Shown here: in pieces, positions 43,937 through 53,093 of the stretch
How positions within the stretch are numbered: position 1 is the first letter of the stretch
How the letters are laid out: each line of letters starts with the position of its first letter
Source of the DNA: CALKJP01 sp046299555
GTDB taxonomy: Bacteria; Bacteroidota; Bacteroidia; JACCXN01
Direction: 5' to 3'
Assembly: GCA_046299555.1 (NCBI GenBank)
Contig: JBKBHS010000004.1
Span: forward strand, 124,001 to 188,000
Length of the DNA stretch: 64,000 nt
Notes under the pieces: generated by a model
The model's database searches: none
Told to the model about the DNA's origin: nothing
The model's input: the letters and a program-made list of their open reading frames with translations, nothing else
Made by a program: the position numbers and the translations under genes

Positions 43937-46705
43937 TTATTTTGAAATAATTAAGCGTTGTAATTGGTGAAAATTATTCGTATAAATTTTGATAAAATAA
44001 ATTCCCGAATTTAATTCCTGTAAATTAAGTAAATTATTATTTTCTGAATTAGATGTTTGAGAGTAAATCAAACGACCTGATAAATCTATGATATCGATTT
44101 GTTTAATTTCGATATTAGCATTAACATTAACAAATCCTTGGGAAGGATTTGGAAAAATAGTGATTGATGCGTTCGTTGTGTTATATTCTAAAATTTTATC
44201 GGGAACATTGTTAATGTATCTTGTTTGTGCAGCCTGAGCCGAGTTTAACAAATCGTTTAAACTATCACCGGCAATTAATGCAAATGTAATTTCAATACTT
44301 TCTCCTACATTCAAATTAAATGGGCCACTGCTCATTACATGCATGATGTCGTTACCATCTATACCTTGCCCCGATTGCAAACGTTGTATTGAAAGGCTTG
44401 TGTATTTTTCTTTAGTGCTATAACCAAACGATGTTAAATCAATTCCTCCGGCACCACCACTAATATTGTCAATAGCATAGCAATTGGCAGGGGCTGTATT
44501 GCTTAGTAATTTAATTCCTGCATATTTTCCATTAGTTTCAGTAGAGTAAGCGTAGGCTAATTGATTAACTGCATTATAATCGCTTTTATTTTTAGCATAA
44601 TTCATGATGTCCCAATCGGCAAAAATACCGGCATACACATTAGAAATTGGAGCCGGATAAATATTTTTAATGATGTATTGAATTATCACATATTTATCAT
44701 CCGGTGAATTATTCCATGCAAAAACTCGTTGTTTTACATCAACACCAACATAGGTAGTTGAATTAGCATCGTTAAATCCTCCTTCTGCATCAAAATCAGC
44801 ATAAACAGGTATGTTTTTTTTCTGAATGATGGAATATCCCCAAAAATCGCGATCGTATCCGTTTTCACCTCTTATACAATCAGAAACATACATAGAGTCT
44901 TTTCCTATCATTAGTCCTGCTTCAAATAATAAATTATAATCTCCATCGGCTGCTTTATAAATAAATCCTAATCCACTTCCTTTTTGAATATCGCTATAAC
45001 CGATTTGTCCGGCACTGCCTATGCTCGTCCATATTTTATTTTCTCTGATATTAATGTAATCTACATTTACATCTACATCAAAATAAAAATCCTGTTTAAA
45101 ACCAAAATCTCCTAATACTGTTAGTTTAATTTGTGCTGTTGTATTTTCTGGAGCATTTGATAAAATCTTAAAACTAAAAGGGGATGAAAGATTATTGGTT
45201 GATTGTAACGTGTTTAATGTTCCAACATTAAAAGTAGAATTGATAATTTGTAAATAGTTCGCATCTGTTGAAATTACGGCATAAGCTCCGCCTAAGAGCG
45301 ATAACATATTGGTAAATTTTGCACTGAAACGAATGGTATCTCCTATATGAAATGCATCATCATTATTGTCGGTAAAATATGAATTGCTAACAATTAACGA
45401 TGGTTTATTTTGATTGCTTAATGCTTTAAACATATTTAATCTTCCGGAACCTAACTTATTGGCTAATGAAGAATTATTTTGTGCACTAATATCATCGGCA
45501 CTTACTCTCAATATCTCGCCTATCTGCAATGCAGTGAATGTTGGAAATCTACTTTTAACCAAAGCGGCAGCACCTGCAACCAATGGAGCGGCCATGGATG
45601 TTCCTGATGAATTGGTGTATCCATTAATCCAGGTAGAATAAATATTATGGCCGGGTGCAGAAATATCTACATAATAACCAAAAGAAGAATTACTCCATTT
45701 ACTGTCGTCATAACTTGTCGCAGCTACAGATAATACGTATTCATAAGCAGCTGGATAAAATTTTATATCGTTATTATTATTTCCTGCAGCGGCAATTACC
45801 AATGCATTTTTATTAATGGTGGCATAATTAATTACATCCTGTGCAAAACGAGAAAAAACAGGGCTTCCCCATGAGCAGTTGATAATAGCACAGCCTTTGT
45901 CGGCTGCATACACAATGCCATCATAGGCTCCTGTAAGCATTCCATCGCTGTTTGCAATTTTTACAGGAAGAAATTTACATTTAAAACCGCTACCAGCTAT
46001 ACCAATTCCGTTATTTACAACAGCAGAGGAAATACCTGCCACATGTACTCCATGGTGAGAAGTGCTGCTTACCAAATGATTATTATCACCGGTATTCCAG
46101 CCATAAAAATTATCAGTGTATCCATCTCCATCATCATCTATTCCGTTAATAGGATCTGCATAATTAATTTTTATGTTGGGAAATAAATCCGGATGGTTTA
46201 AATCAATTCCTGTATCGGTTATACCAACAACTACATTCGTATCACCTTGATGTAAATTCCATGCGTCAAAAGCTTTTACTAAGGTGAGAGCGTATTGGCT
46301 TGGAAGCATTGGATCATTTGGCTGAAAACATAATTCAGGAATGTAAAATGGTTCAGCGTATTCAAAGAAACTACTTTGAATTAATTTTCGGATAATGTAA
46401 TTTTCATCAACGCTTCCGTTATGGAAACATTCATAAATCAGACTTAAATCAGTCAATTTTTCTTCATTATTGTTTTTAGGAATAGCGGGGCTTTTATGTA
46501 ATGGAAATTTAGCCTTTACTTGATAGATTCCTAAGTTGGAAAAAATGCTTTGAAGTTTAATAGAGGGAGTATTGCCAATTATTTCTTGTCGTTTTTCGGG
46601 CTTTAATTTAAAAATAAGGTAATTGGGTATTTTTTCATTTGCCTTAATATTACTAAAAGCGATGATAGAAAAACAACTAAATAGTATTTGAATTATTTTT
46701 TTCAA
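43937..46705 (-). CDS. T9SS-exported subtilisin-like serine peptidase
   Basis: A 922-residue secreted S8 protease. Signal peptide about residues 1-22. The catalytic triad is Asp164 (GITDTGIDLNHPDL), His218 (HHGVHVAGIS) and Ser370 (SSGTSMAAP), with the oxyanion Asn in AAAGNN. Residues about 410-830 are a long beta-rich region, and the last 75 are a type-A sorting domain (ITIFPNPSQGFVNV ... LNSGIYFIKI), so it is a T9SS substrate. The DDDGDGYTDN stretch looks calcium-binding. Its start is 4 bases after the stop of a second protease gene, so they form an operon. Confidence 0.92.
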   Translation of the reverse strand: MKKIIQILFSCFSIIAFSNIKANEKIPNYLIFKLKPEKRQEIIGNTPSIKLQSIFSNLGIYQVKAKFPLHKSPAIPKNNNEEKLTDLSLIYECFHNGSVDENYIIRKLIQSSFFEYAEPFYIPELCFQPNDPMLPSQYALTLVKAFDAWNLHQGDTNVVVGITDTGIDLNHPDLFPNIKINYADPINGIDDDGDGYTDNFYGWNTGDNNHLVSSTSHHGVHVAGISSAVVNNGIGIAGSGFKCKFLPVKIANSDGMLTGAYDGIVYAADKGCAIINCSWGSPVFSRFAQDVINYATINKNALVIAAAGNNNNDIKFYPAAYEYVLSVAATSYDDSKWSNSSFGYYVDISAPGHNIYSTWINGYTNSSGTSMAAPLVAGAAALVKSRFPTFTALQIGEILRVSADDISAQNNSSLANKLGSGRLNMFKALSNQNKPSLIVSNSYFTDNNDDAFHIGDTIRFSAKFTNMLSLLGGAYAVISTDANYLQIINSTFNVGTLNTLQSTNNLSSPFSFKILSNAPENTTAQIKLTVLGDFGFKQDFYFDVDVNVDYINIRENKIWTSIGSAGQIGYSDIQKGSGLGFIYKAADGDYNLLFEAGLMIGKDSMYVSDCIRGENGYDRDFWGYSIIQKKNIPVYADFDAEGGFNDANSTTYVGVDVKQRVFAWNNSPDDKYVIIQYIIKNIYPAPISNVYAGIFADWDIMNYAKNKSDYNAVNQLAYAYSTETNGKYAGIKLLSNTAPANCYAIDNISGGAGGIDLTSFGYSTKEKYTSLSIQRLQSGQGIDGNDIMHVMSSGPFNLNVGESIEITFALIAGDSLNDLLNSAQAAQTRYINNVPDKILEYNTTNASITIFPNPSQGFVNVNANIEIKQIDIIDLSGRLIYSQTSNSENNNLLNLQELNSGIYFIKIYTNNFHQLQRLIISK

Positions 46706-46709
46706 CTTA

Positions 46710-49292
46710 TTATTGGATTAACAATTTGTTGGTGTAGTTTGTTGTTTCGCCTTTTAATTGAATTATGTACATCCCTTTGGGTAAATGTTCTGTATTGATT
46801 TCAGTTGGGCTGCCTGATTGTAAATTCACTATTTGATTGCTGTATATTATTTTTCCATTCAGATCGCTGATGTTTAACTCCAGCTTATCATTACTTGTTT
46901 CTGTAAACAAATAAAATCTGCCATTATTAGGATTAGGGAAAATTTGTATGTTTTTATTTGGGCTATAATTTATTGTTCCAACATTGGTTACCATTAATGT
47001 ATCTGATTCGTTGGTACATCCATAAGGCGACCAAATTCTAACTTTATATCTTCCATTTGCAATTACAGTATAGCTCTGCTGTGTTGCGCCCGGTATTGGC
47101 CAACCTTCATAATACCATTGATATGTGTAAGCGGGTGAAGCTGTGAGCGTTAAACCATTTTGAGTAATTGTTGGTTTCGCAGGAATTGGATGTACTATAA
47201 TATGTACAGTATCTGAAATACCCGAGCAAGAAGAACTATCAAATACCTGTACCGCATAAGCACCACTTTGATTAACGAATATTGATGGAGTTGTTGCTCC
47301 GGTTGACCATTCATATCGAGCAAAACCGGCCGGAGCATTTAATGTTATGCTCTCTCCATGACATAAATTAGTGTCGCCACTGTAACTTATGTTGGTTTGA
47401 AATACAGATGATTCCAATGTTTTTAACGCATTTATTTTACCATATCCAAAATTATTATCAGGCAAATTATTTCCGGTATGTACATCGCGCATTGCATTTT
47501 GAATAATTGCTTGTTTTATTTCTGCCATACTTGCATCGGGGCAACGCTGTAAATACAATGCTGCCACTCCAGCAACAACAGGCGAGGCAATGGATGTACC
47601 TCCATTGCGATTATGCATGCCTCCGGGGGCTACTTTAAATGGTTCGTTGATTAATAATGAATTGATACTTGCCAAACGACCGCTGCATAAGGTAACATTG
47701 CTACTGGCTCCAATATCCGGTTTAAAATAATTATGTCGTGTGGGTCCTCTGCTCGATTGAAAAAACAAGGCTCCTTGCGTACCACCGGTTACTACTGTAT
47801 TCCCATTGTAATCTATGTAGGATGTTCGGTTAATGTAATTGGCTACTGAAATTACATCGGGAGAGCAATTCCAACTGCTCACAATATTCTGTGTGGCATC
47901 CGGTAAGGTGTAATTTACAATTTCAGGGAATTGACTAACACTTGGAATACTAGAAATAATGTTAGATGTTCCTAAGAAGGAAGCCGACCAAACATCCCAT
48001 CTGCCGCTACCTGTAGTAGAAAAACGATAAAGATAATTGGCATTGGAATCAGGTTGTGGTATATGTATCTCTATAAAATAATTAGGACCAATAATTTCAG
48101 CCCAGGTTTGAACTATGGCTAATCTATCACCATTTGAATTATAAAGTGTATCGGAAATTAATTGGTTTAATCTGTTTGTTATAACATCAAAATTGGTATG
48201 TGCTCTATGTTCATAATATGGATTTACAATATCTGCTCCTACAGAAAATTGAACATTATTAAAATTATTGGTATCCGCCCATAGTTGAAAATATACCGCT
48301 CCATAACCACCAAATGAAGGATTGTATTGAAACCAGGTAAATGAGGTATCAGAATTTACTGTTTTGCCAACATGAAATGCTAAATGGCCTGCGTTACCGG
48401 CAGCGCAAACAAAGGCTCTTCCATTTTTGGCATTTACTAAATTCACAATGGTTTGTGCCGCTAAATCGCTTGCATCATGCGAACCTAAATAAGTTCCCAA
48501 GCTGGCATTTATGACACAAGGTTTTCCTAAAGAGTCTGCTTTTGAAAATATGTAATGAACGGCATCTGCAATGGTATTGGTCCAGTTGGCAGCGTTAAAA
48601 TTAGATGAAACAGCAATGATGTCAGCTTTTGGTGCAGCTCCTTCAAAATTGTTTACAGCAAGTCCATTTCCTGCAGCTACTCCGGCAACATTGGAGCCAT
48701 GTCCCCAGTATTGAGGCTGATCATCATGTGTGCAAATACCCCCGTCAATATCAGCCGAAGTCCATTCCTGTCCATAATTATAAGGCTGTGGAGTTCTCAT
48801 GGCATCAAATGGCTGTGTATGATCCCAGATATATTTTATGCGCGTTGTACCGTTTGGATTTTTAAAATCCGGATGATTAAAATCAATTCCTGAATCAATA
48901 ATGCCTATTATTACTCCTTCTCCATCGTAGCCTTTAGGAAGTATTCCCAAACCGGCACGTACGCTGTCAATACGATTGTTAATCAGCATCGAATCAGCAA
49001 GTGGTTCTCCCTTTGCAGTTGTAAATTCCGTATAGGCATTTTTTAATGAAGTACTAAATAATAAGGCTTTAGAAGCCGGAATATTTACTGAAAAAATATC
49101 ATTTACTTTATATTTTATTTTTCCGCCACATAAATTAACTGCTGTTGCAACATCGTTTTCATTTCCTTTTACCAAAAAAACAATTTGCTCATTATTGTTA
49201 ACATTTTCTCTTTGAAAATTCCGCAACATGATGTTTTGTGCGGAAAGTCCTAATGAAAGAAATATAAATATGCCGATGAGAAATTTTTTCAT
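46710..49292 (-). CDS. T9SS-exported subtilisin-like serine peptidase
   Basis: An 860-residue secreted S8 protease, first in the operon with the preceding gene. Signal peptide 1-18 (LSLGLSA before Q). Catalytic residues are Asp133 (GIIDSGIDFNHPDF), His198 (WGHGSNVAG) and Ser567 (NGGTSIASPVVAG). About 260 residues are inserted between the oxyanion segment and the Ser box, far more than in simple subtilisins, as in the C5a-peptidase-like S8 group. A beta-sandwich region (YEWSTGATTPSIFV, Ig-like as in cell-surface proteins) precedes a type-A sorting domain (IQIFPNPNNGRFYL). A perfect palindrome covers its start codon. Confidence 0.92.
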   Translation of the reverse strand: MKKFLIGIFIFLSLGLSAQNIMLRNFQRENVNNNEQIVFLVKGNENDVATAVNLCGGKIKYKVNDIFSVNIPASKALLFSTSLKNAYTEFTTAKGEPLADSMLINNRIDSVRAGLGILPKGYDGEGVIIGIIDSGIDFNHPDFKNPNGTTRIKYIWDHTQPFDAMRTPQPYNYGQEWTSADIDGGICTHDDQPQYWGHGSNVAGVAAGNGLAVNNFEGAAPKADIIAVSSNFNAANWTNTIADAVHYIFSKADSLGKPCVINASLGTYLGSHDASDLAAQTIVNLVNAKNGRAFVCAAGNAGHLAFHVGKTVNSDTSFTWFQYNPSFGGYGAVYFQLWADTNNFNNVQFSVGADIVNPYYEHRAHTNFDVITNRLNQLISDTLYNSNGDRLAIVQTWAEIIGPNYFIEIHIPQPDSNANYLYRFSTTGSGRWDVWSASFLGTSNIISSIPSVSQFPEIVNYTLPDATQNIVSSWNCSPDVISVANYINRTSYIDYNGNTVVTGGTQGALFFQSSRGPTRHNYFKPDIGASSNVTLCSGRLASINSLLINEPFKVAPGGMHNRNGGTSIASPVVAGVAALYLQRCPDASMAEIKQAIIQNAMRDVHTGNNLPDNNFGYGKINALKTLESSVFQTNISYSGDTNLCHGESITLNAPAGFARYEWSTGATTPSIFVNQSGAYAVQVFDSSSCSGISDTVHIIVHPIPAKPTITQNGLTLTASPAYTYQWYYEGWPIPGATQQSYTVIANGRYKVRIWSPYGCTNESDTLMVTNVGTINYSPNKNIQIFPNPNNGRFYLFTETSNDKLELNISDLNGKIIYSNQIVNLQSGSPTEINTEHLPKGMYIIQLKGETTNYTNKLLIQ

Positions 49293-49309
49293 ACTAAAAT
49301 ATTTAGTAT
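49291..49309 (-). promoter_or_regulatory. Palindrome over the protease-operon start codon
   Basis: ATACTAAA (49291-49298) and TTTAGTAT (49302-49309) form a perfect 8-bp inverted repeat with a 3-base centre. On the minus strand its last two bases are the A and T of the ATG of the 860-residue protease gene. It could be an operator or a stem that hides the start. Confidence 0.5.
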
Positions 49310-49334
49310 AAAATTAAGTCCAATCTTTTTAAAA

Positions 49335-49784
49335 TCAAAGCGATTTGTAAGAAGGAATTTCTTTTAAAAATTCAGTTTGTTTAGTTTGATGATTAAACCT
49401 AAAACACACATGTTTTAATCCATTGCTCACTATCAAAATCTCAGCTTTTACAGTGCTGTAATAGGTAATTATTTGATTAAATACATCGTTGTTTAAAGCT
49501 ATTTCGGGTGCTTTGCATTCTACAATCAAATAAGGCTGTTTTAGTTTGTTATAAATAACAATGTCTGCTCGTTTTTGTAATTGATTAACTTTAATTCCTG
49601 CTTCAATTACCATTAAACTCAAGGGGTAGTTTAATTCTTTGTGCAGGTAATGTATCCAATGCTGGCGTACCCATTCCTCAGGTGTTAGAGCAATAAATTT
49701 TTTACGGGCAATATCATAAATGGTATTTCCTTCTTCTTTTTGATCTATTTTAAAATCGTATTCGGGAAGATTTAGTTCCTGCAT
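49335..49784 (-). CDS. HsdR N-terminal-like nuclease domain protein
   Basis: A 149-residue protein that matches only the N-terminal nuclease part of type I restriction subunits (HSDR_N_2 type). The PD-(D/E)xK core is visible: RADIVIYN with the acidic residue, and LIVECKAPEI with the ExK-like pair. No helicase, methylase or specificity gene adjoins it, so it is not a complete type I system; the length and frame look whole, not truncated. Bacteroidota genomes commonly encode such free-standing proteins, whose role is unknown. Nuclease activity is inferred from the fold only. Confidence 0.7.
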   Translation of the reverse strand: MQELNLPEYDFKIDQKEEGNTIYDIARKKFIALTPEEWVRQHWIHYLHKELNYPLSLMVIEAGIKVNQLQKRADIVIYNKLKQPYLIVECKAPEIALNNDVFNQIITYYSTVKAEILIVSNGLKHVCFRFNHQTKQTEFLKEIPSYKSL

Positions 49785-49829
49785 AGATTGAGTGTGCTTG
49801 AATAAAGGTAGGCAAATTTAGTTATTTGT

Positions 49830-50057
49830 CAGTCGTAAGTTATCAGTCATAAGTCATTAGTTTATTGATTTGGTGATTTGATGATTTGGTGATTTGATGA
49901 TTTGGTGATTTAATGATTTGATGATTTGATAATTTGATGATTTAAAGATTGAGTAATTCAATAATTTGACAACTCAAAAATTCAATAACTCAATAACTCA
50001 ATAACTCAATAATTCATTAAATCTCAACCAATCTCAACCAATCTCAATCAATTTCAC
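49830..50057 (+). repeat. Composite tandem-repeat island 1 (7-8-10 bp)
   Basis: Three tandem tracts in a fixed order: four 7-bp units near consensus (A/C)AGTCGT (49830-49857), about nineteen 8-bp units from TGATTTGR to TAACTCAA (49866-50017), and three full plus one partial 10-bp units AATCTCAACC (50020-50057). It lies between the TonB receptor stop and the nuclease-domain gene and has no open frame that looks coding. Confidence 0.85.
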
Positions 50058-50067
50058 ATCCTTAAAA

Positions 50068-52473
50068 CTAAAAATCAAGAATAATTCCTATTGATGGTAA
50101 AACGGTTCCGGTAGTGTTTTTTACCACCTTGGTTTTGTAGCGTTGTTGCTCTATTGGGTCGTTTGGATTTAAAATTTGAGGGTTGCCATTTATGTCTCTA
50201 TCAAGTAAAAGGGTAGGTTGAAGTTCTGATTGAAAATTATAAACATTCTGAACATCAAAATATAGGTTGAGCGACCATTTATTAAAGAAATATTCTTTGT
50301 CTATTCTTAAATCCATACCATGAAAAGCAGGTAATCTGCCGGTATTTAATTGGTTAAAATCTAAAACTCCTCTTCCGCTAACATTCCAGTTTTGAACCAA
50401 AGACGATGTTGCAACATCGTATGGCGTAAATGGAGCACCACCGCTAAATCTTCCTCTCACACCCACTTGCCAATTTTTCTTGAATTTTTTTCCGGCTGTA
50501 AGATTTACAATGTGTCGGCTATCCCACGCTGTTGGAACATAGTTGCCATTTTTATCCTTAAACTCGCTGCGAACAAAGGTATAAGCCAAAATTCCGAAAA
50601 ATCCTTTCATTAATTTTTGTTGTGCTAAAAATTCAATTCCATAGCTTCGTCCTGTAGAATTGGATATGGCAGGTTCGTTACCGATTACTCCAAAATCGCC
50701 ACCCAGGTTTGCCAATGAAATACTGTCGCGTAATAAAAATGGATAATTGGCATAGGTTTTATAAAATCCTTCTAACGTAAAGCGAGCATTGGTGCTGGTA
50801 TTGTATTCTAATCCACTTACGATATGATTTGACTGTATGTATTTTAAATTTTTATTATTTACCAAAACCCCTTGCGCATCTCTGTATCCCATTACGGTAT
50901 ATGCCGGCAACTGATAATAGCGTCCAATATTGGCGTTGATACTCCATTTAGTTGTTAAGCTATACGATGCTGAAAATCGTGGCGAAAGCTGATTAAACAG
51001 GTTTGCCATGTGTTCGTTGTAATTGTTTCCATCACTGCGTAATCCGGCAGAAAGTACCAAACGCTCACCCAAAAATCCGCGACTTAATTGGGCGAAAAAA
51101 CCATACTTAATAAAATGTAAGGATGAAGAAAATTGAATGCGTTGTACTCCGATTGGCGTAGGAATTAAATTGTTGGTGCTGTTTTTGTATTCTGCAGTTT
51201 CTAAATTTAAACCTATATTACTTTTGTATGAACCATTGCGCGATGTATTTTCAATACGAAATTTATTTTCTTCTTCTGTTGAATAATAATCAATCGTTTT
51301 GGGCTTGTTTTTATCATTATCTTCATGCTTATAGGCAATGTTTTTGAGCATATTTCGACTTAGTACCACCGTTGTAAATGCTTTATCTCTGTAGTTTTTG
51401 TAAACTAAACCGGAAGTATAATTCCATTGGTCGTTTATGGGAATATTTCCTAAAATATAGTTGTTGCGTTCCAGGGTTTCAGGGTCGGTAATATTATCGT
51501 TTACACTTTTATTCAATTCAAATACATCCAGTGCGCCTAAGCCAATAAAAGATATTTCGTTTTTATCGTTTAGTTTCCATTTGAATTTATACTGATAATC
51601 GTTGTAAGTAGGTAAAAATGGTAAACCAATGGCTTTGAATAAAAATTGAAGATAAGAGCGTCTTACCGAAAAAATAAAATTGGCATTTTTGCCTATAGGA
51701 CCATCAAAGGTAGCTCCAAAATCAGACGAACCAACTGTAAGTCGGGTGTTTAATTTATCAGGATTGCCATCAATTTGTTTAAACTCAAAAACCGAACTTA
51801 AAGCATTGCCTCTGGCAGCCGGAAAAGCACCGGAATAAAAATCTACTTCGCGAATAAAGTTAACATTGATTAACCCTACCGGACCACCTGATGAACCTTG
51901 TGTGGCAAAGTGGTTGATGTTGGGAACTTCTACACCATCGAGATAAAAACGGTTTTCGTTAGGAGCACCACCACGTATAATAATATCGTTACGAAAGGCA
52001 GGGGTAGAGGCTACACCCGGAAAGTTGCGTATAACGGCCGATATATCGCGGTTACCACCCGGGTTGCGCTCAATTTCAGCAACTCCAATGGTGCGTAACG
52101 ATACGGGACTTTCTTCAGTTTTATTAAAGCCCTGTCCGGTAATTTCTACTGTTTTAAGATCGGTGGCCGTTTCTTCTAAAGCAATATTTACAATAGCAGC
52201 TTTGGCATTGGTAGCCTGAACTTCAAAAATTACTTTTTTCTTAAATCCTACATAACTCACTTCCAAATTATAAAGTCCGGGATTAAGGTTTTTTATTTCA
52301 TAGTTTCCATCAATATCGGTAGTAGCACCGGTGGTGGTTCCCTGTATTACCACATTGGCAAAAGGAATAGCCTCATTATTTTTACTGTTGAATACTTTAC
52401 CTTTAATAACAGCATTTTGAGCGATTGCCCCAAAGCTTAATAATAGCAGAAAAAAAGAATATATACGCAGCAT
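50068..52473 (-). CDS. TonB-dependent receptor
   Basis: An 801-residue outer-membrane receptor read from the ATG at 52473 (LRIYSFFLLLLSFGAIAQ signal peptide); a frame extending 34 residues upstream has no signal-like sequence and would cross the divergent promoter region. A carboxypeptidase-regulatory-like domain spans about residues 20-105 (KGKVFNSKNNEAIPFANVVI), followed by the plug domain (IIIRGGAPNENRFYLDGVEV) and the beta-barrel. It imports a ligand bound to a Bacteroidota TonB system; no SusD partner adjoins it, so glycan uptake is not implied. Substrate unknown. Confidence 0.9.
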   Translation of the reverse strand: MLRIYSFFLLLLSFGAIAQNAVIKGKVFNSKNNEAIPFANVVIQGTTTGATTDIDGNYEIKNLNPGLYNLEVSYVGFKKKVIFEVQATNAKAAIVNIALEETATDLKTVEITGQGFNKTEESPVSLRTIGVAEIERNPGGNRDISAVIRNFPGVASTPAFRNDIIIRGGAPNENRFYLDGVEVPNINHFATQGSSGGPVGLINVNFIREVDFYSGAFPAARGNALSSVFEFKQIDGNPDKLNTRLTVGSSDFGATFDGPIGKNANFIFSVRRSYLQFLFKAIGLPFLPTYNDYQYKFKWKLNDKNEISFIGLGALDVFELNKSVNDNITDPETLERNNYILGNIPINDQWNYTSGLVYKNYRDKAFTTVVLSRNMLKNIAYKHEDNDKNKPKTIDYYSTEEENKFRIENTSRNGSYKSNIGLNLETAEYKNSTNNLIPTPIGVQRIQFSSSLHFIKYGFFAQLSRGFLGERLVLSAGLRSDGNNYNEHMANLFNQLSPRFSASYSLTTKWSINANIGRYYQLPAYTVMGYRDAQGVLVNNKNLKYIQSNHIVSGLEYNTSTNARFTLEGFYKTYANYPFLLRDSISLANLGGDFGVIGNEPAISNSTGRSYGIEFLAQQKLMKGFFGILAYTFVRSEFKDKNGNYVPTAWDSRHIVNLTAGKKFKKNWQVGVRGRFSGGAPFTPYDVATSSLVQNWNVSGRGVLDFNQLNTGRLPAFHGMDLRIDKEYFFNKWSLNLYFDVQNVYNFQSELQPTLLLDRDINGNPQILNPNDPIEQQRYKTKVVKNTTGTVLPSIGIILDF

Positions 52474-52565
52474 AGTTTGTTTATTAACCCTAAAATAACA
52501 AGGTACGAGCAAATATGTTTTTAAAAGGTGAAAATATTTATATTTATGCTTGAAAAACCTTAAAA

Positions 52566-53063
52566 ATGAACACAAATTATCTTTTTACCGAAAAACAAAA
52601 ATTTACCCAATGGTGGATATGGTTAATTTTACTTAGCATTAATGGAATGTTTTTGTATGGTATTTACCGTCAAATAATTTTAAAAGAAATGTTTGGCGAT
52701 AATCCTATGAGCGATGCAGGTTTGTTGGGCATGTTTGTAATTACTCTCTTAATTTCATTACTGTTTAAGATTATGAAATTAGAAACCAACATAGATAAAC
52801 AAGGAATTTATGTACGGCTTTTCCCATTGCATTTACAGTTCAAGCATTTTAAGTGGGAGGAAATAGATAAAGCTTACGTACGTAAATACAATCCTATAAC
52901 AGAATTTGGAGGCTGGGGTTTACGCTTAGGTTTTAATGGTAAGGCATACAATGTAAAAGGAAACAATGGCTTGCAGTTAGAATTTAAGAATGGGAAAAAG
53001 CTTTTAATTGGAACAAATAGGGCAGAGGAAATGAATCAAATAGTGAAGAAATTTAAAAATTAA
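52566..53063 (+). CDS. Small two-helix membrane protein of unknown function
   Basis: A 165-residue protein with two membrane helices (about 16-34 and 50-68) and a beta-rich C-terminal half of about 90 residues (IDKQGIYVRLFPLHLQFKHF; WEEIDKAYVRKYNPI; RAEEMNQIVKKF) that reads like a PH-like sensor fold seen in several small membrane proteins. No recognised catalytic motif. It is divergently oriented to the TonB receptor, with about 90 bases between, and 30 bases before the restriction-modification gene. I do not assign a function. Confidence 0.6.
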   Translation: MNTNYLFTEKQKFTQWWIWLILLSINGMFLYGIYRQIILKEMFGDNPMSDAGLLGMFVITLLISLLFKIMKLETNIDKQGIYVRLFPLHLQFKHFKWEEIDKAYVRKYNPITEFGGWGLRLGFNGKAYNVKGNNGLQLEFKNGKKLLIGTNRAEEMNQIVKKFKN

Positions 53064-53093
53064 CTACTAAGCATTTTATAGGAATTAAAATTT

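Noticed and set aside
49335..49784. Type I restriction system
   Set aside because: Only the N-terminal nuclease-like part is present, without helicase, hsdM or hsdS; it is called a lone domain.
49866..50017. Possible CRISPR array
   Set aside because: The 8-bp units are contiguous and degenerate; there are no unique spacers and no cas genes in the window.
52474..52575. N-terminal extension of the TonB receptor
   Set aside because: It would bury the signal peptide and cross the divergent intergenic region.
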